The notes under the pieces were generated by a model that worked only from the letters and a program-made list of their open reading frames with translations, was not told where the DNA came from and made no database searches. Position numbers and translations under genes: made by a program. DNA of 23,632 nt from a virus, in IMG/VR virus record IMGVR_UViG_3300020197_000166, positions 1-23,632 of that record; one strand, 5' to 3'. Below are positions 12,720-18,986 of this stretch, one piece after another. Position 1 is the stretch's first letter, and every line of letters begins with the position of its first letter.

Positions 12720-13442
12720 ATGACCGCCACCGTCAAGGACATCACCGTGCTCGCGCTGAACCCGGAGCAGATGCGCCCCGCGCAGGAGTCGCTCGTGCGC
12801 TGGGCGGACGACAAGCTGCGGGCGCTGACCGCCGACGCCGAGGAGCAGAGCCGCGCGATGGAGGAGGCGGCGCGCACGCCGTTCACGAACCAGCGCAGTC
12901 AGTGGCGGCGCGAGCTGGACAAGACGGCGAAGCTCATCACGTTCTACGTGAAGGTGCGCGACGCGCTGCGGGCGGGCTACATCATCGTGCCGGACTTTCC
13001 CGTGGACGTGTTCGCGGTCCGCACGGATGCCGACACGCCGGAGGGGAGCGTCACGTGGTCCCGGCGGCCGTGGCGGCGCGAGGGCGTCTTCGTGGAACGC
13101 TCGCGCGCGCTGGCGTCCGGAGAAGGCGCGTACGTCTCGCCGGCCGTGGCGCACTCGACGCGGGCGTTCACGGAGCCGGACGGCAAGGGCGGCGAGGTCC
13201 AGCGGTACGAGATCACCGCCACCGAGTTCCGCGACGTGGCGATCCCCTCGCGGCTCGTCCGTCCGGAGATCCTCGACGCCACCAACAAGGCGCTCGCGCT
13301 GAAGCTCTTTGATGAGCTCGGCCTCGTCGGGCGTCCGCGTCAGGACCCCATCATCGTCGGCAAGATCGTGGACCCGCGCGACCCGAGCACGCGCCGCGTG
13401 TCGTTCTTCGTCGCGTGGTGGCTGGACACGGCGACGCTGTGA
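12720..13442 (+). CDS. Hypothetical phage protein, 240 residues
   Basis: The gene starts at ATG 12720 behind a perfect AGGAGG. The N-terminal 80 residues are helical and charged, perhaps a coiled coil (A-D-A-E-E-Q-S-R-A-M-E-E-A-A). The central and C-terminal parts look mixed alpha/beta, with V-P-D-F-P-V-D-V-F-A-V-R and W-S-R-R-P-W-R-R-E-G. No cysteines or membrane segments are present. I do not recognise the family. The strong ribosome binding site suggests higher expression than its neighbours. Its stop overlaps the next ATG (TGATG). Confidence 0.75.
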   Translation: MTATVKDITVLALNPEQMRPAQESLVRWADDKLRALTADAEEQSRAMEEAARTPFTNQRSQWRRELDKTAKLITFYVKVRDALRAGYIIVPDFPVDVFAVRTDADTPEGSVTWSRRPWRREGVFVERSRALASGEGAYVSPAVAHSTRAFTEPDGKGGEVQRYEITATEFRDVAIPSRLVRPEILDATNKALALKLFDELGLVGRPRQDPIIVGKIVDPRDPSTRRVSFFVAWWLDTATL

Positions 13443-14605
13443 TGGACGCCAACGTGACCCCCGGCGGGGCGGACGCCCTGGCCGAGGCGCTGCGGGAGAT
13501 GCTCAGCCAGTACGACTGGACCGATCCTGCCGCCACGGTCGAGGCGCTGGCCGAGGAGTTCTATCAGGAAATGGGCGTGATGGCGCCCGGCAAGTCCGTG
13601 CCGATCGGCATGGATCAGCCGAGCGACGACGAGCGCCGCAGCCGATACGGGCGGTGGATTCGTCAGCGCGGTCAGCGCATCTGCAACGCGGCCCGCGCCG
13701 CCCTCGCCGCCCAGCGTCCGGGGCCACGAGACGAGCCGGAGGAGGCGGCTTCGCTTCGCTCGGATATCGCCGGGCTAGAAGCCGAACTGATGACGCTCTC
13801 GCGGCTCGCCGACATCGCTGCCGACGATCTGGCGCGGGCGCTCTACGACGCCGAAGTGGAGTCGCGCGAAGATGACGGGTCCGTAGAGCCCGATACCGCT
13901 GAGGCGTGGGACGAACTTCCCGACGAGGGAGACGAAGCCAGCAAAGCGGAATGGCGCGCGCACGCGGCCCGAGTGATCGCCGCCCTGGCGTCGCTGGAAC
14001 GCGCGGAGCGCGCCAACGAATCCTCAAGCGGCGGCGTCTCCCGCCCCGACGGGGCCGCGACCCCGCGAGCGGACGATGAGGGGGCGGGCTCGCAGGCTCG
14101 CCCGGCTGACGCCGTGCTGACCGCGTGGGTGAGGGAGCGGGCGCGTTGCCAGTTCTCGCGGCTCGGCGTCGGGCACGAGGACTGCGACTGCTGGGCGTGC
14201 CAAGCGTACCGGATCGCGGGTCGCACCGAAGGTGCCGCGACCGCAGGGAGCGCCCCTACCCGATGCTCGGTCTCGTTCGCGCATCCGCGTCACGACTCGT
14301 GTCCGGGACTCAGCGTCAGCGACGCGCAGCCGTTCGCCCGCACGACGGACGCGGAGGGGCAGGGGGCGGGGCTGCACGCGGTGATCGCTCGATCGCTGGA
14401 GTGGCGGCAGCACCGCGCCGCGCACATCGAGACGTGCGGGCCGTGCCGGATGGAGGCGCGCGCGATTGAACGGACGCGGCCCGACCTCGCCCCGGAGCAC
14501 TGCTTCATCGTGCAGGCCCGTGACGACGCGGCAGTGCTGGCCGAGGCGCTCGCGGCGCAGCCGCCGGAGGGGCGCAGCCCCGACGCCAGCGAAGGGGGCG
14601 CGTAA
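13442..14605 (+). CDS. Large hypothetical protein with C-terminal cysteine clusters
   Basis: The 387-residue product is unknown to me. The first part is helical and includes Y-G-R-W-I-R-Q-R-G-Q-R-I-C near 75. A central acidic, low-complexity region (about 100-220) separates it from a Cys/His-rich area with H-E-D-C-D-C-W-A-C and later C-G-P-C. The end is Glu/Ala-rich. More codons end in A or T here than in the replication genes, which may mark a later acquisition. It begins at ATG 13442 overlapping the previous stop and ends in TAA just before the GTG of the next gene. It could be a fusion of shorter modules. Confidence 0.6.
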   Translation: MDANVTPGGADALAEALREMLSQYDWTDPAATVEALAEEFYQEMGVMAPGKSVPIGMDQPSDDERRSRYGRWIRQRGQRICNAARAALAAQRPGPRDEPEEAASLRSDIAGLEAELMTLSRLADIAADDLARALYDAEVESREDDGSVEPDTAEAWDELPDEGDEASKAEWRAHAARVIAALASLERAERANESSSGGVSRPDGAATPRADDEGAGSQARPADAVLTAWVRERARCQFSRLGVGHEDCDCWACQAYRIAGRTEGAATAGSAPTRCSVSFAHPRHDSCPGLSVSDAQPFARTTDAEGQGAGLHAVIARSLEWRQHRAAHIETCGPCRMEARAIERTRPDLAPEHCFIVQARDDAAVLAEALAAQPPEGRSPDASEGGA

Positions 14606-15067
14606 GTGGCGCTCACTGGCGTTCGCGGCTCGCAGGGCTCGCCCGTGGAACCGTGGACGCGGGAGCAGATCGAGTACTCGGTGCGCTCTCGCTACTGTCA
14701 GTCGTGGGAGACAGGGGAACTGCGCGAGTGGAAGACCAAGGATGATTTCCACATCGCGCACCGTCTGCCGCTCACGGCGATGACGCGGAAAGCGCGCGAT
14801 CTGCGCGGGTGCGCGATGACGTTCGGACGCATGCTCCCGGCTGGCGGCGCTGGAAAGCACGGGGAGAGAGGCTCGGGGCACGAGCCATCACAGTTCTCGT
14901 TCCGCATGCGCGTGTGTCTGCGACCGTTCGACCACGAGGGAGCGCACTCCGGGCCGATCATGTACCTGCACGTGCCGTCACGGAGCTGTTCCGAGCCGTC
15001 CGACGGCGAGGCCATCAACAACGAATCCGACGCGGGCGGGGCGGCTCGTCAGGGGAGGGGGCGCTGA
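14606..15067 (+). CDS. Hypothetical phage protein, 153 residues
   Basis: The frame starts at GTG 14606 after GAAGGGGG and ends at TGA 15067. Segments such as P-W-T-R-E-Q-I-E-Y-S-V-R-S-R-Y-C and R-V-C-L-R-P-F-D-H-E-G-A-H-S-G look like real protein; the latter Cys/His segment resembles small zinc motifs of phages. The C-terminal 30 residues are low complexity. I cannot assign a family. Its start region resembles that of the gene at 15069. Confidence 0.55.
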   Translation: MALTGVRGSQGSPVEPWTREQIEYSVRSRYCQSWETGELREWKTKDDFHIAHRLPLTAMTRKARDLRGCAMTFGRMLPAGGAGKHGERGSGHEPSQFSFRMRVCLRPFDHEGAHSGPIMYLHVPSRSCSEPSDGEAINNESDAGGAARQGRGR

Positions 15068-15068
15068 G

Positions 15069-15236
15069 ATGGCGCTCGCAGAGCCGAGCGGCGCGCAGGG
15101 CGCGCGATGTAACGAGTGCGCGCTGTCGTTGGATGCGCGTCGTCCGGCGTTCGCCTGTCCGAGATGCGAAACGCTGGTCTGTCGTGAGTGCTTGGAGTTC
15201 TGGCACCCGGACTGTCAGGAGGCGAGATACGCATGA
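15069..15236 (+). CDS. Small cross-brace-like zinc finger protein
   Basis: The 55-residue product has eight regularly spaced metal ligands: C14, C17, C30, C33, C38, C41, H46 and C49. The pattern C-x2-C-x12-C-x2-C-x4-C-x2-C-x4-H-x2-C recalls cross-brace, FYVE/RING/PHD-like zinc folds that bind two zinc ions. Small proteins of this type occur in phages, without a known role. The ATG follows a GGGGAGGGGG site, and the stop overlaps the next ATG (ATGA). It may be an adaptor or nucleic acid binder, which is inference. Confidence 0.65.
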   Translation: MALAEPSGAQGARCNECALSLDARRPAFACPRCETLVCRECLEFWHPDCQEARYA

Positions 15237-15400
15237 GTCCGTTTAATCGTGATCTCGGCGCGGTCTGCGAATGCGGCCACGAGGCGGCGCTACACATCCT
15301 GCTGCCCGGCCATCCCGATGGCGCGGTGGAGTGTCAGGGCGCGGATTGCGAGTGCGGCAAGGTGCGCGTAGTCGTCCGTGCGCGGAACCGTTGGGCATGA
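15233..15400 (+). CDS. Small zinc-binding protein of the CxC...CxC type
   Basis: The 55-residue product contains C-E-C-G-H-E-A-A-L-H, then V-E-C and D-C-E-C-G-K, that is C-x-C-G-H-x4-H ... C ... C-x-C. The same module is found in the gene at 9168 and, across a frame break, at 10634. The ATG overlaps the previous stop (ATGA). No function is known to me; the recurrence suggests a shared zinc fold. Confidence 0.65.
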   Translation: MSPFNRDLGAVCECGHEAALHILLPGHPDGAVECQGADCECGKVRVVVRARNRWA

Positions 15401-15477
15401 TGCCCGCGAGCGCCGCGAGCCACGCGCCGCGCGTGCCGACCGATGCTCAGACGGCCCCACGGAGGCGCACCCCATGA
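15397..15477 (+). CDS. Possible 26-residue bridging frame
   Basis: A 26-codon frame begins at ATG 15397, overlapping the previous stop, and ends at TGA 15477 over the ATG of the next gene (ATGA on both sides). The product, rich in Ala, Pro, Arg and Thr, has no recognisable feature. It may only serve to carry ribosomes across the gap, or be accidental. Confidence 0.35.
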   Translation: MMPASAASHAPRVPTDAQTAPRRRTP

Positions 15478-15662
15478 CCGCGCCCCGCTGCCCGTACGCC
15501 AGCGCGCCCACGCGCCAGCCGCACGTGCTGCAGCCGCTGCCGATCGCCAGCATCGTGACCTTCCACGTCGACGATCGCCCCGTGCCTGCCGTCGCCTGGA
15601 CGAGCTGCATAGGCTGCGGGTCGAGCGTCGCCATCCCGCTGATCACCCCGGGCAAGGAGTAA
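15474..15662 (+). CDS. Small hypothetical protein
   Basis: The 62-residue product from ATG 15474 has a strand-like middle (I-A-S-I-V-T-F-H-V-D-D) and C-I-G-C near the end, which alone would not hold a structural zinc unless C6 joins in. I do not recognise the family. It is the last + strand gene before the convergent minus-strand gene at 15737. Confidence 0.55.
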   Translation: MTAPRCPYASAPTRQPHVLQPLPIASIVTFHVDDRPVPAVAWTSCIGCGSSVAIPLITPGKE

Positions 15663-15716
15663 GCGGAGCCCTATCTGATTCGCTCCACGTGCGTCCGGAA
15701 GTGCTCGTCATCGGTC

Positions 15717-15735
15717 GGGGAGAAAGCTCTGCCCC
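15717..15735. terminator. Weak hairpin between convergent genes
   Basis: GGGGAGA (15717-15723) can pair with TCT and CCCC (15728-15735) around an AAGC loop, with one bulged G. It lies between the + gene ending at 15662 and the minus gene ending at 15737, where a two-way terminator would be expected. There is no clear T tract, so the call is tentative. Confidence 0.3.
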
Positions 15736-15736
15736 A

Positions 15737-15901
15737 TCACTTCGGGATCGGGATCGGCGGCAGCGGCGGGATCGGTTCCCAGCGGCCGCTCCGCAGGTCG
15801 CCGGCAGCGGTGCGCCAGCCGTCGACGTCGGCGGAGATCGTGCCGCAGCCATCGCACATGACGTACGGCACCGCGTGCAACCCGGGGCACTCCCGCGCCA
15901 T
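15737..15901 (-). CDS. Minus-strand small protein with C-D-G-C-G motif
   Basis: On the minus strand an ATG at 15901 follows GGAGGAG at a suitable distance and opens a 54-residue frame ending at 15737. The product has C5-P-G-L-H ... C16-D-G-C19-G, a possible zinc site, then G-W-R-T-A-A-G-D-L-R-S-G-R-W and a Pro/Ile-rich end. The good ribosome site and the sensible composition favour a real gene. The longer open frame on the same strand up to 17212 is an antisense shadow of the helicase. It is divergent from the helicase gene and may be a moron-like insertion. The function is unknown. Confidence 0.6.
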   Translation of the reverse strand: MARECPGLHAVPYVMCDGCGTISADVDGWRTAAGDLRSGRWEPIPPLPPIPIPK

Positions 15902-15985
15902 GGTGCTCCTCCGAGCTGCCCCGTTCTCAGCGTCCGCGCGATCGGCGCCCGGCGCTAGTACGGAAGCGGCGTGCGGGGCGCGCCC
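15902..15985. promoter_or_regulatory. Divergent intergenic region
   Basis: These 84 bases separate the start of the minus-strand gene from the helicase start and so should hold at least one promoter in each direction. I see the minus-strand ribosome site next to 15901 but no convincing -35/-10 pair. Confidence 0.35.
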
Positions 15986-17515
15986 ATGAGCGAGTCGATC
16001 GACCGGATCCCGCCGCATAACGCCGAGGCCGAGCGCGCGGTCCTCGGCGCGATCCTTCTCGAAGGCGCGCCGGCGCTCCAGAAGCTCGGCGCGCTCGAGG
16101 CCGGCGACTTCTACTTCGAAGCCCACCGCGAGCTCTTCAACACCATGGTGGTGATGGCGGCGGCCGGTGCCGACGTCGACGTCCTCACGGTCAGCGAGGA
16201 ACTGCGGCGCCGCGACCAGATGGAGTTCGTCGGCGGCCCGCCGCGCCTGGCGCTCCTCCTCGAGCAGGCGTCCATCCTGGCCCATGTGCAGAGTTACGCG
16301 GCGATCGTGCGGCAGCACGCTACGCTCCGCGAGCTCATCCAGACGTCGACGCAGATCATCACCCAGGCGTTCGACGCTAAGGACGACGCGCAGCTCGCCG
16401 TCGACCAGGCGCTCGGCGCGATGGAGCGCCTGGCGAAGCGCGCGGTCGTCGCGGACAGTCCGTTCCAGGCACACCAGGTGGCCGCGCTCATCGCGCTCGA
16501 CATCCCAGAGCCAGTCTTCGTCGTCGACAAGTGGATCTCCGCCGAGGGGCTCAACTTCGTCGTCGGCGATTCCGAGGCCTACAAGAGCTGGTTCACGCTG
16601 TACCTCGCGCTGTGCGTGGCGGCCGGCTCGCCGCTGTTCGAGCTCTTCCCGGTGCGGCAGTGCCCGACACTGGTGATCTCCGAAGAGAACGGCATCGCCG
16701 AGGACCGCATGCGCGCGGACAAGCTGTGCCGCGGCATGGGCTTCGACCCGGCGTCGACGCCGTGCTACATCGCCTCGGACAGCGCCTTCAACTTCGACGT
16801 GCCGGCGAAGTGCGCCGCGCTCCGCGCCTTCGTCGAGGCGCACGGGATCCGGCTCATCGTCATCGACTCCTTCGTCCGCGTGCACCGCCGCAAGGAGCAG
16901 GACGCCGGCGAGATGAACGCGCTCTACCAGGACCGGATGAAGCCGCTGATCCGTGGGGGCGTCGCCCTCGTGCTGCTCCACCACAAGCGCAAGGCGCAGC
17001 AGGGGGCACAGCCGTCGACGCCCAACGACAACGACGACATCCGAGGCTCGGGCGACATCCGCGCCGCCTCGCACGCCGTGCTCTTCCTCAAGTCCGTCGG
17101 CGACGGCAAGGTGATCGTCACGCACAACAAGGCGCGCAGCGGAGGCAAGAAGCAGGACCCGTACGTCTTCGAGCTCCACGACGTCGACACCGGCGGCGTC
17201 GAGCTCATCCACCGCGGGAAGCCGGCCGACGTCGTCGACAAGACGGCGGCGGCAAAGGAGGCGATCAAGGCGTGGGCGCTCGAGCGAGGGCCTGGGCTGC
17301 CGTTCACGCGCGAGCAGCTCGTCGCGCAGTTCAAAGGGACATACGGCTGGAAGGTCCTCAACCCCGCCCTGAAGGAGCTCTCCGACGGCGGCTATCCGCT
17401 GAAGAAGGACAAGGTGAAGGGACAGCGCGCGCCGTTCTACGCACTCGTCAATACGGATGCGGCCGAGGTGGGTGGGCTCGCCGCCGCCGAGGACGACGGC
17501 GACGTGCCCTTCTGA
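15986..17515 (+). CDS. DnaB N-domain / RepA-type (AAA_25) replicative helicase with SSB-like tip
   Basis: From ATG 15986 the protein has 509 residues. Residues 5-130 are a DnaB N-terminal domain (I-P-P-H-N-A-E-A-E-R-A-V-L-G-A-I-L-L). A RecA-fold ATPase of the RepA/AAA_25 type follows: G-L-N-F-V-V-G-D-S-E-A-Y-K200-S201 as Walker A, without the usual second Gly but with Lys-Ser, V-I-S-E-E-N as the acidic strand, I-V-I-D294-S as Walker B, and L-L-H-H-K-R-K. A winged-helix-like part lies at about 420-487. The last residues, E-D-D-G-D-V-P-F, copy the SSB tip. It probably unwinds the phage origin and may recruit host replication proteins through the tip. The GTG at 15971 is an alternative start. 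The gene is flanked by minus-strand genes. Confidence 0.85.
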   Translation: MSESIDRIPPHNAEAERAVLGAILLEGAPALQKLGALEAGDFYFEAHRELFNTMVVMAAAGADVDVLTVSEELRRRDQMEFVGGPPRLALLLEQASILAHVQSYAAIVRQHATLRELIQTSTQIITQAFDAKDDAQLAVDQALGAMERLAKRAVVADSPFQAHQVAALIALDIPEPVFVVDKWISAEGLNFVVGDSEAYKSWFTLYLALCVAAGSPLFELFPVRQCPTLVISEENGIAEDRMRADKLCRGMGFDPASTPCYIASDSAFNFDVPAKCAALRAFVEAHGIRLIVIDSFVRVHRRKEQDAGEMNALYQDRMKPLIRGGVALVLLHHKRKAQQGAQPSTPNDNDDIRGSGDIRAASHAVLFLKSVGDGKVIVTHNKARSGGKKQDPYVFELHDVDTGGVELIHRGKPADVVDKTAAAKEAIKAWALERGPGLPFTREQLVAQFKGTYGWKVLNPALKELSDGGYPLKKDKVKGQRAPFYALVNTDAAEVGGLAAAEDDGDVPF

Positions 17516-17526
17516 TGGTGCGAGTG

Positions 17527-17772
17527 CTAGGCGATCGTTTCGGTGAACGTTACCGCGGCCCCGTGCATGACGAAGCCGTCCGCTTCAATCGCCTCGGCTT
17601 CGCGGCGGCCGATGGCGATGAGCCCGTCCCTCAGCTCGTAGTTCCGCTTCTGCAGAACCCAGGCGTGCTTCGCGGCGGGTGCCGACAGCGCGATCTCGGT
17701 GAGCGGCTTCCCGGCGGGTACGGAGAGGTACGTGGTGGGGTGTGTCTCGCTGACGTACGTGTCGATCTGCAT
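17527..17772 (-). CDS. Minus-strand small hypothetical protein
   Basis: On the minus strand the ATG at 17772 is preceded by GAGGAG with a five-base gap, and the 81-residue frame ends at 17527, eleven bases from the helicase stop. The product has Y-L-S-V-P-A-G-K-P-L-T-E-I-A-L-S and a Lys/Arg-rich centre, with no Cys cluster or membrane segment. I do not recognise it. The strong ribosome site makes it much more credible than the overlapping + strand frame that runs to 18000. Like the gene at 15737 it is oriented against the operon and may be expressed separately, perhaps in lysogeny. Confidence 0.65.
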   Translation of the reverse strand: MQIDTYVSETHPTTYLSVPAGKPLTEIALSAPAAKHAWVLQKRNYELRDGLIAIGRREAEAIEADGFVMHGAAVTFTETIA

Positions 17773-17803
17773 TCGGTCTCCTCAAAGGTCCGCGGCCGTC
17801 AGA

Positions 17804-17820
17804 TGGCCCATTCCGGGCCA
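17804..17820. promoter_or_regulatory. Palindrome upstream of the minus-strand gene
   Basis: TGGCCC-ATTCC-GGGCCA is a perfect six-base inverted repeat located 32 bases upstream of the minus-strand start. It could be an operator for that gene or a small hairpin in its leader. The rest of 17773-17940 shows nothing else that I can support. Confidence 0.4.
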
Positions 17821-17940
17821 GCAATTCGGCGCGCGGCCACGACCATTATCGCATCGCGGCAGACGGTGGTCCCGGCCCGCATATGTCTATACAACCCCAT
17901 CCGCATGAGCGTGTTCGTACCTCGATTTCACAAGCAGCCT

Positions 17941-18130
17941 CGGGAAACGCTCAAACGTTTCCCGACAAGGGAAACGCTCAGGGAAACGTTCGTGTCGTGA
18001 GGTCGCAAGTGCATGTCATTGCTCGCCTCAAGCGTTTCCCTTCGCTGAGCGTGAACCTATCCGCGCCCGGCGTCTTCATGAACGTTTTCCGTTTCCCTGT
18101 CCCTTTACCAGGAGGGACAGGGGAAACGTT
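17941..18130. repeat. Cluster of GGGAAACG(T/C)T repeats, candidate origin, packaging site or operator field
   Basis: A ten-base motif occurs at 17942-17951, 17969-17978, 17981-17990 and 18121-18130 on the + strand, and at 17954-17963 and 18031-18040 on the minus strand. Variants lie at 18081-18090 and 18088-18097. The first two copies form a perfect inverted repeat, CGGGAAACG with CGTTTCCCG, spaced by six bases. The cluster lies after the helicase gene and before the terminase genes. Iterons of an origin, a site for the ParB-like protein, or the cos/pac recognition site of the small terminase are all plausible. Confidence 0.75.
18090..18128. other. Long hairpin within the repeat cluster
   Basis: The left arm from 18090 (CGTTTCCCTGTCCCT) pairs with the right arm 18113-18128 (AGGGACAGGGGAAACG) with a single bulged base, around the loop TTACCAGG. 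This is the longest inverted repeat that I see in the window. No T tract follows, so it is more likely a protein site or origin/packaging structure than a terminator. Confidence 0.7.
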
Positions 18131-18207
18131 CGTGAGCCGAGGACATGTTCGTGCACACGGATGCCGGCGAGACACGCAGTCGCTCGTAGGCCGCGCGCGT
18201 GTAGGTC

Positions 18208-18399
18208 ATGCGTGAAATACAGTTCACATGGCGTGACGGCTGTGATAGGCCTGATCGCGTGATCACCCGCGCGCGATTCCGGGGGCCCCTGTCGATCGGC
18301 GGCGGAGAGCGGGTGGGCGAAGGCGCCGGTTTCACCCAGGCTTTCGGGGCGGCCTGGAGCCTCAACAGCAAGGGCCTCAACGTCAGGCACGCCCGGTGA
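18208..18399 (+). CDS. Doubtful small frame before the terminase genes
   Basis: A 63-codon frame from ATG 18208 ends over the GTG of the small terminase (GTGA), the junction style of this phage. Against it are the weak ribosome site, mixed codon use and a product without recognisable features. The segment also contains TGATC-GCGT-GATCA at 18252-18265, an inverted repeat that could be regulatory. I would regard the stretch 18131-18395 as possibly a leader rather than a gene. Confidence 0.3.
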   Translation: MREIQFTWRDGCDRPDRVITRARFRGPLSIGGGERVGEGAGFTQAFGAAWSLNSKGLNVRHAR

Positions 18400-18986
18400 C
18401 GCGCAAGCGGCGCGGGAAGCGCCCCGGCAAGGCCAGCAAGAAGCGCCCACACGCCCCGCGCGAGACTGCGGCGGCCGACTCCGGCCCCAAGCTCGTCCTC
18501 GAGGTCTCGCGTCTGCAGCTCGCCGCGCTGCTCGGCGTGCACGAGGACACCGTCTCGAAGTTCAGCGCGAAGGGTATGCCGGTCTTCCGCGCCGGCGGCA
18601 ACGGCGAGAGCTCCGTCTACGACGCGGTCGCCTGTCTCGCCTGGTGGCGCGAGCAGCAGAACGTGACGACGGGCGGCGGCGCCAATCTCGCCGGCGCCCG
18701 CGCGCGGCTCTCCACGATCCAGTCCGAGCGCGCCGAGCTGGAGCTCCGACGGCGCCGCGGCGACCTCGTCGAAGCCGCTGACGTCCAGCGCGAGTGGCTC
18801 GGCATCGTCACCGCGACGCGCGAGCGCTTCCGCGCGCTGCCGAGCGCTGTCGCCGACCGCTTGGTCACCGCGGCCGCGTCCGGTGGCACCGCTGGCGTGC
18901 AGCGCGAGCTGGCGACGGAGATCGACACGGTGCTCACGGAGCTTTCGCGGACCGGCGCCGACGCGCCGGCGGAGGCGCGCGCGTGA
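18396..18986 (+). CDS. Terminase small subunit, gpNu1-like
   Basis: The 196-residue protein begins with a very basic stretch. A winged helix-turn-helix of the lambda gpNu1 type follows at about 34-80: L-A-A-L-L-G-V-H-E-D-T-V-S-K-F, then G-M-P-V-F-R-A-G-G-N-G and a Y-D-A-V-A-C-L-A-W-W end. The remainder is helical, suited to oligomer formation and contact with the large subunit. Small terminases recognise the packaging site. The large subunit gene follows with a GTGA overlap, which supports the call. Its site may be the repeat cluster about 300 bases upstream. GTG 18396 is the only start that keeps the HTH and sits at the upstream frame end. Confidence 0.85.
   Translation: MTRKRRGKRPGKASKKRPHAPRETAAADSGPKLVLEVSRLQLAALLGVHEDTVSKFSAKGMPVFRAGGNGESSVYDAVACLAWWREQQNVTTGGGANLAGARARLSTIQSERAELELRRRRGDLVEAADVQREWLGIVTATRERFRALPSAVADRLVTAAASGGTAGVQRELATEIDTVLTELSRTGADAPAEARA

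Noticed and set aside
15902-17212. Upstream extension of the minus-strand gene into a 491-codon frame
   Set aside because: It is antisense to the helicase; the ribosome site at the 15901 start marks the real beginning.
17515-18000. Plus-strand frame after the helicase, ending at 18000
   Set aside because: It is antisense to the minus-strand gene that has a good ribosome site, runs through the repeat cluster, and has a shadow-like composition.
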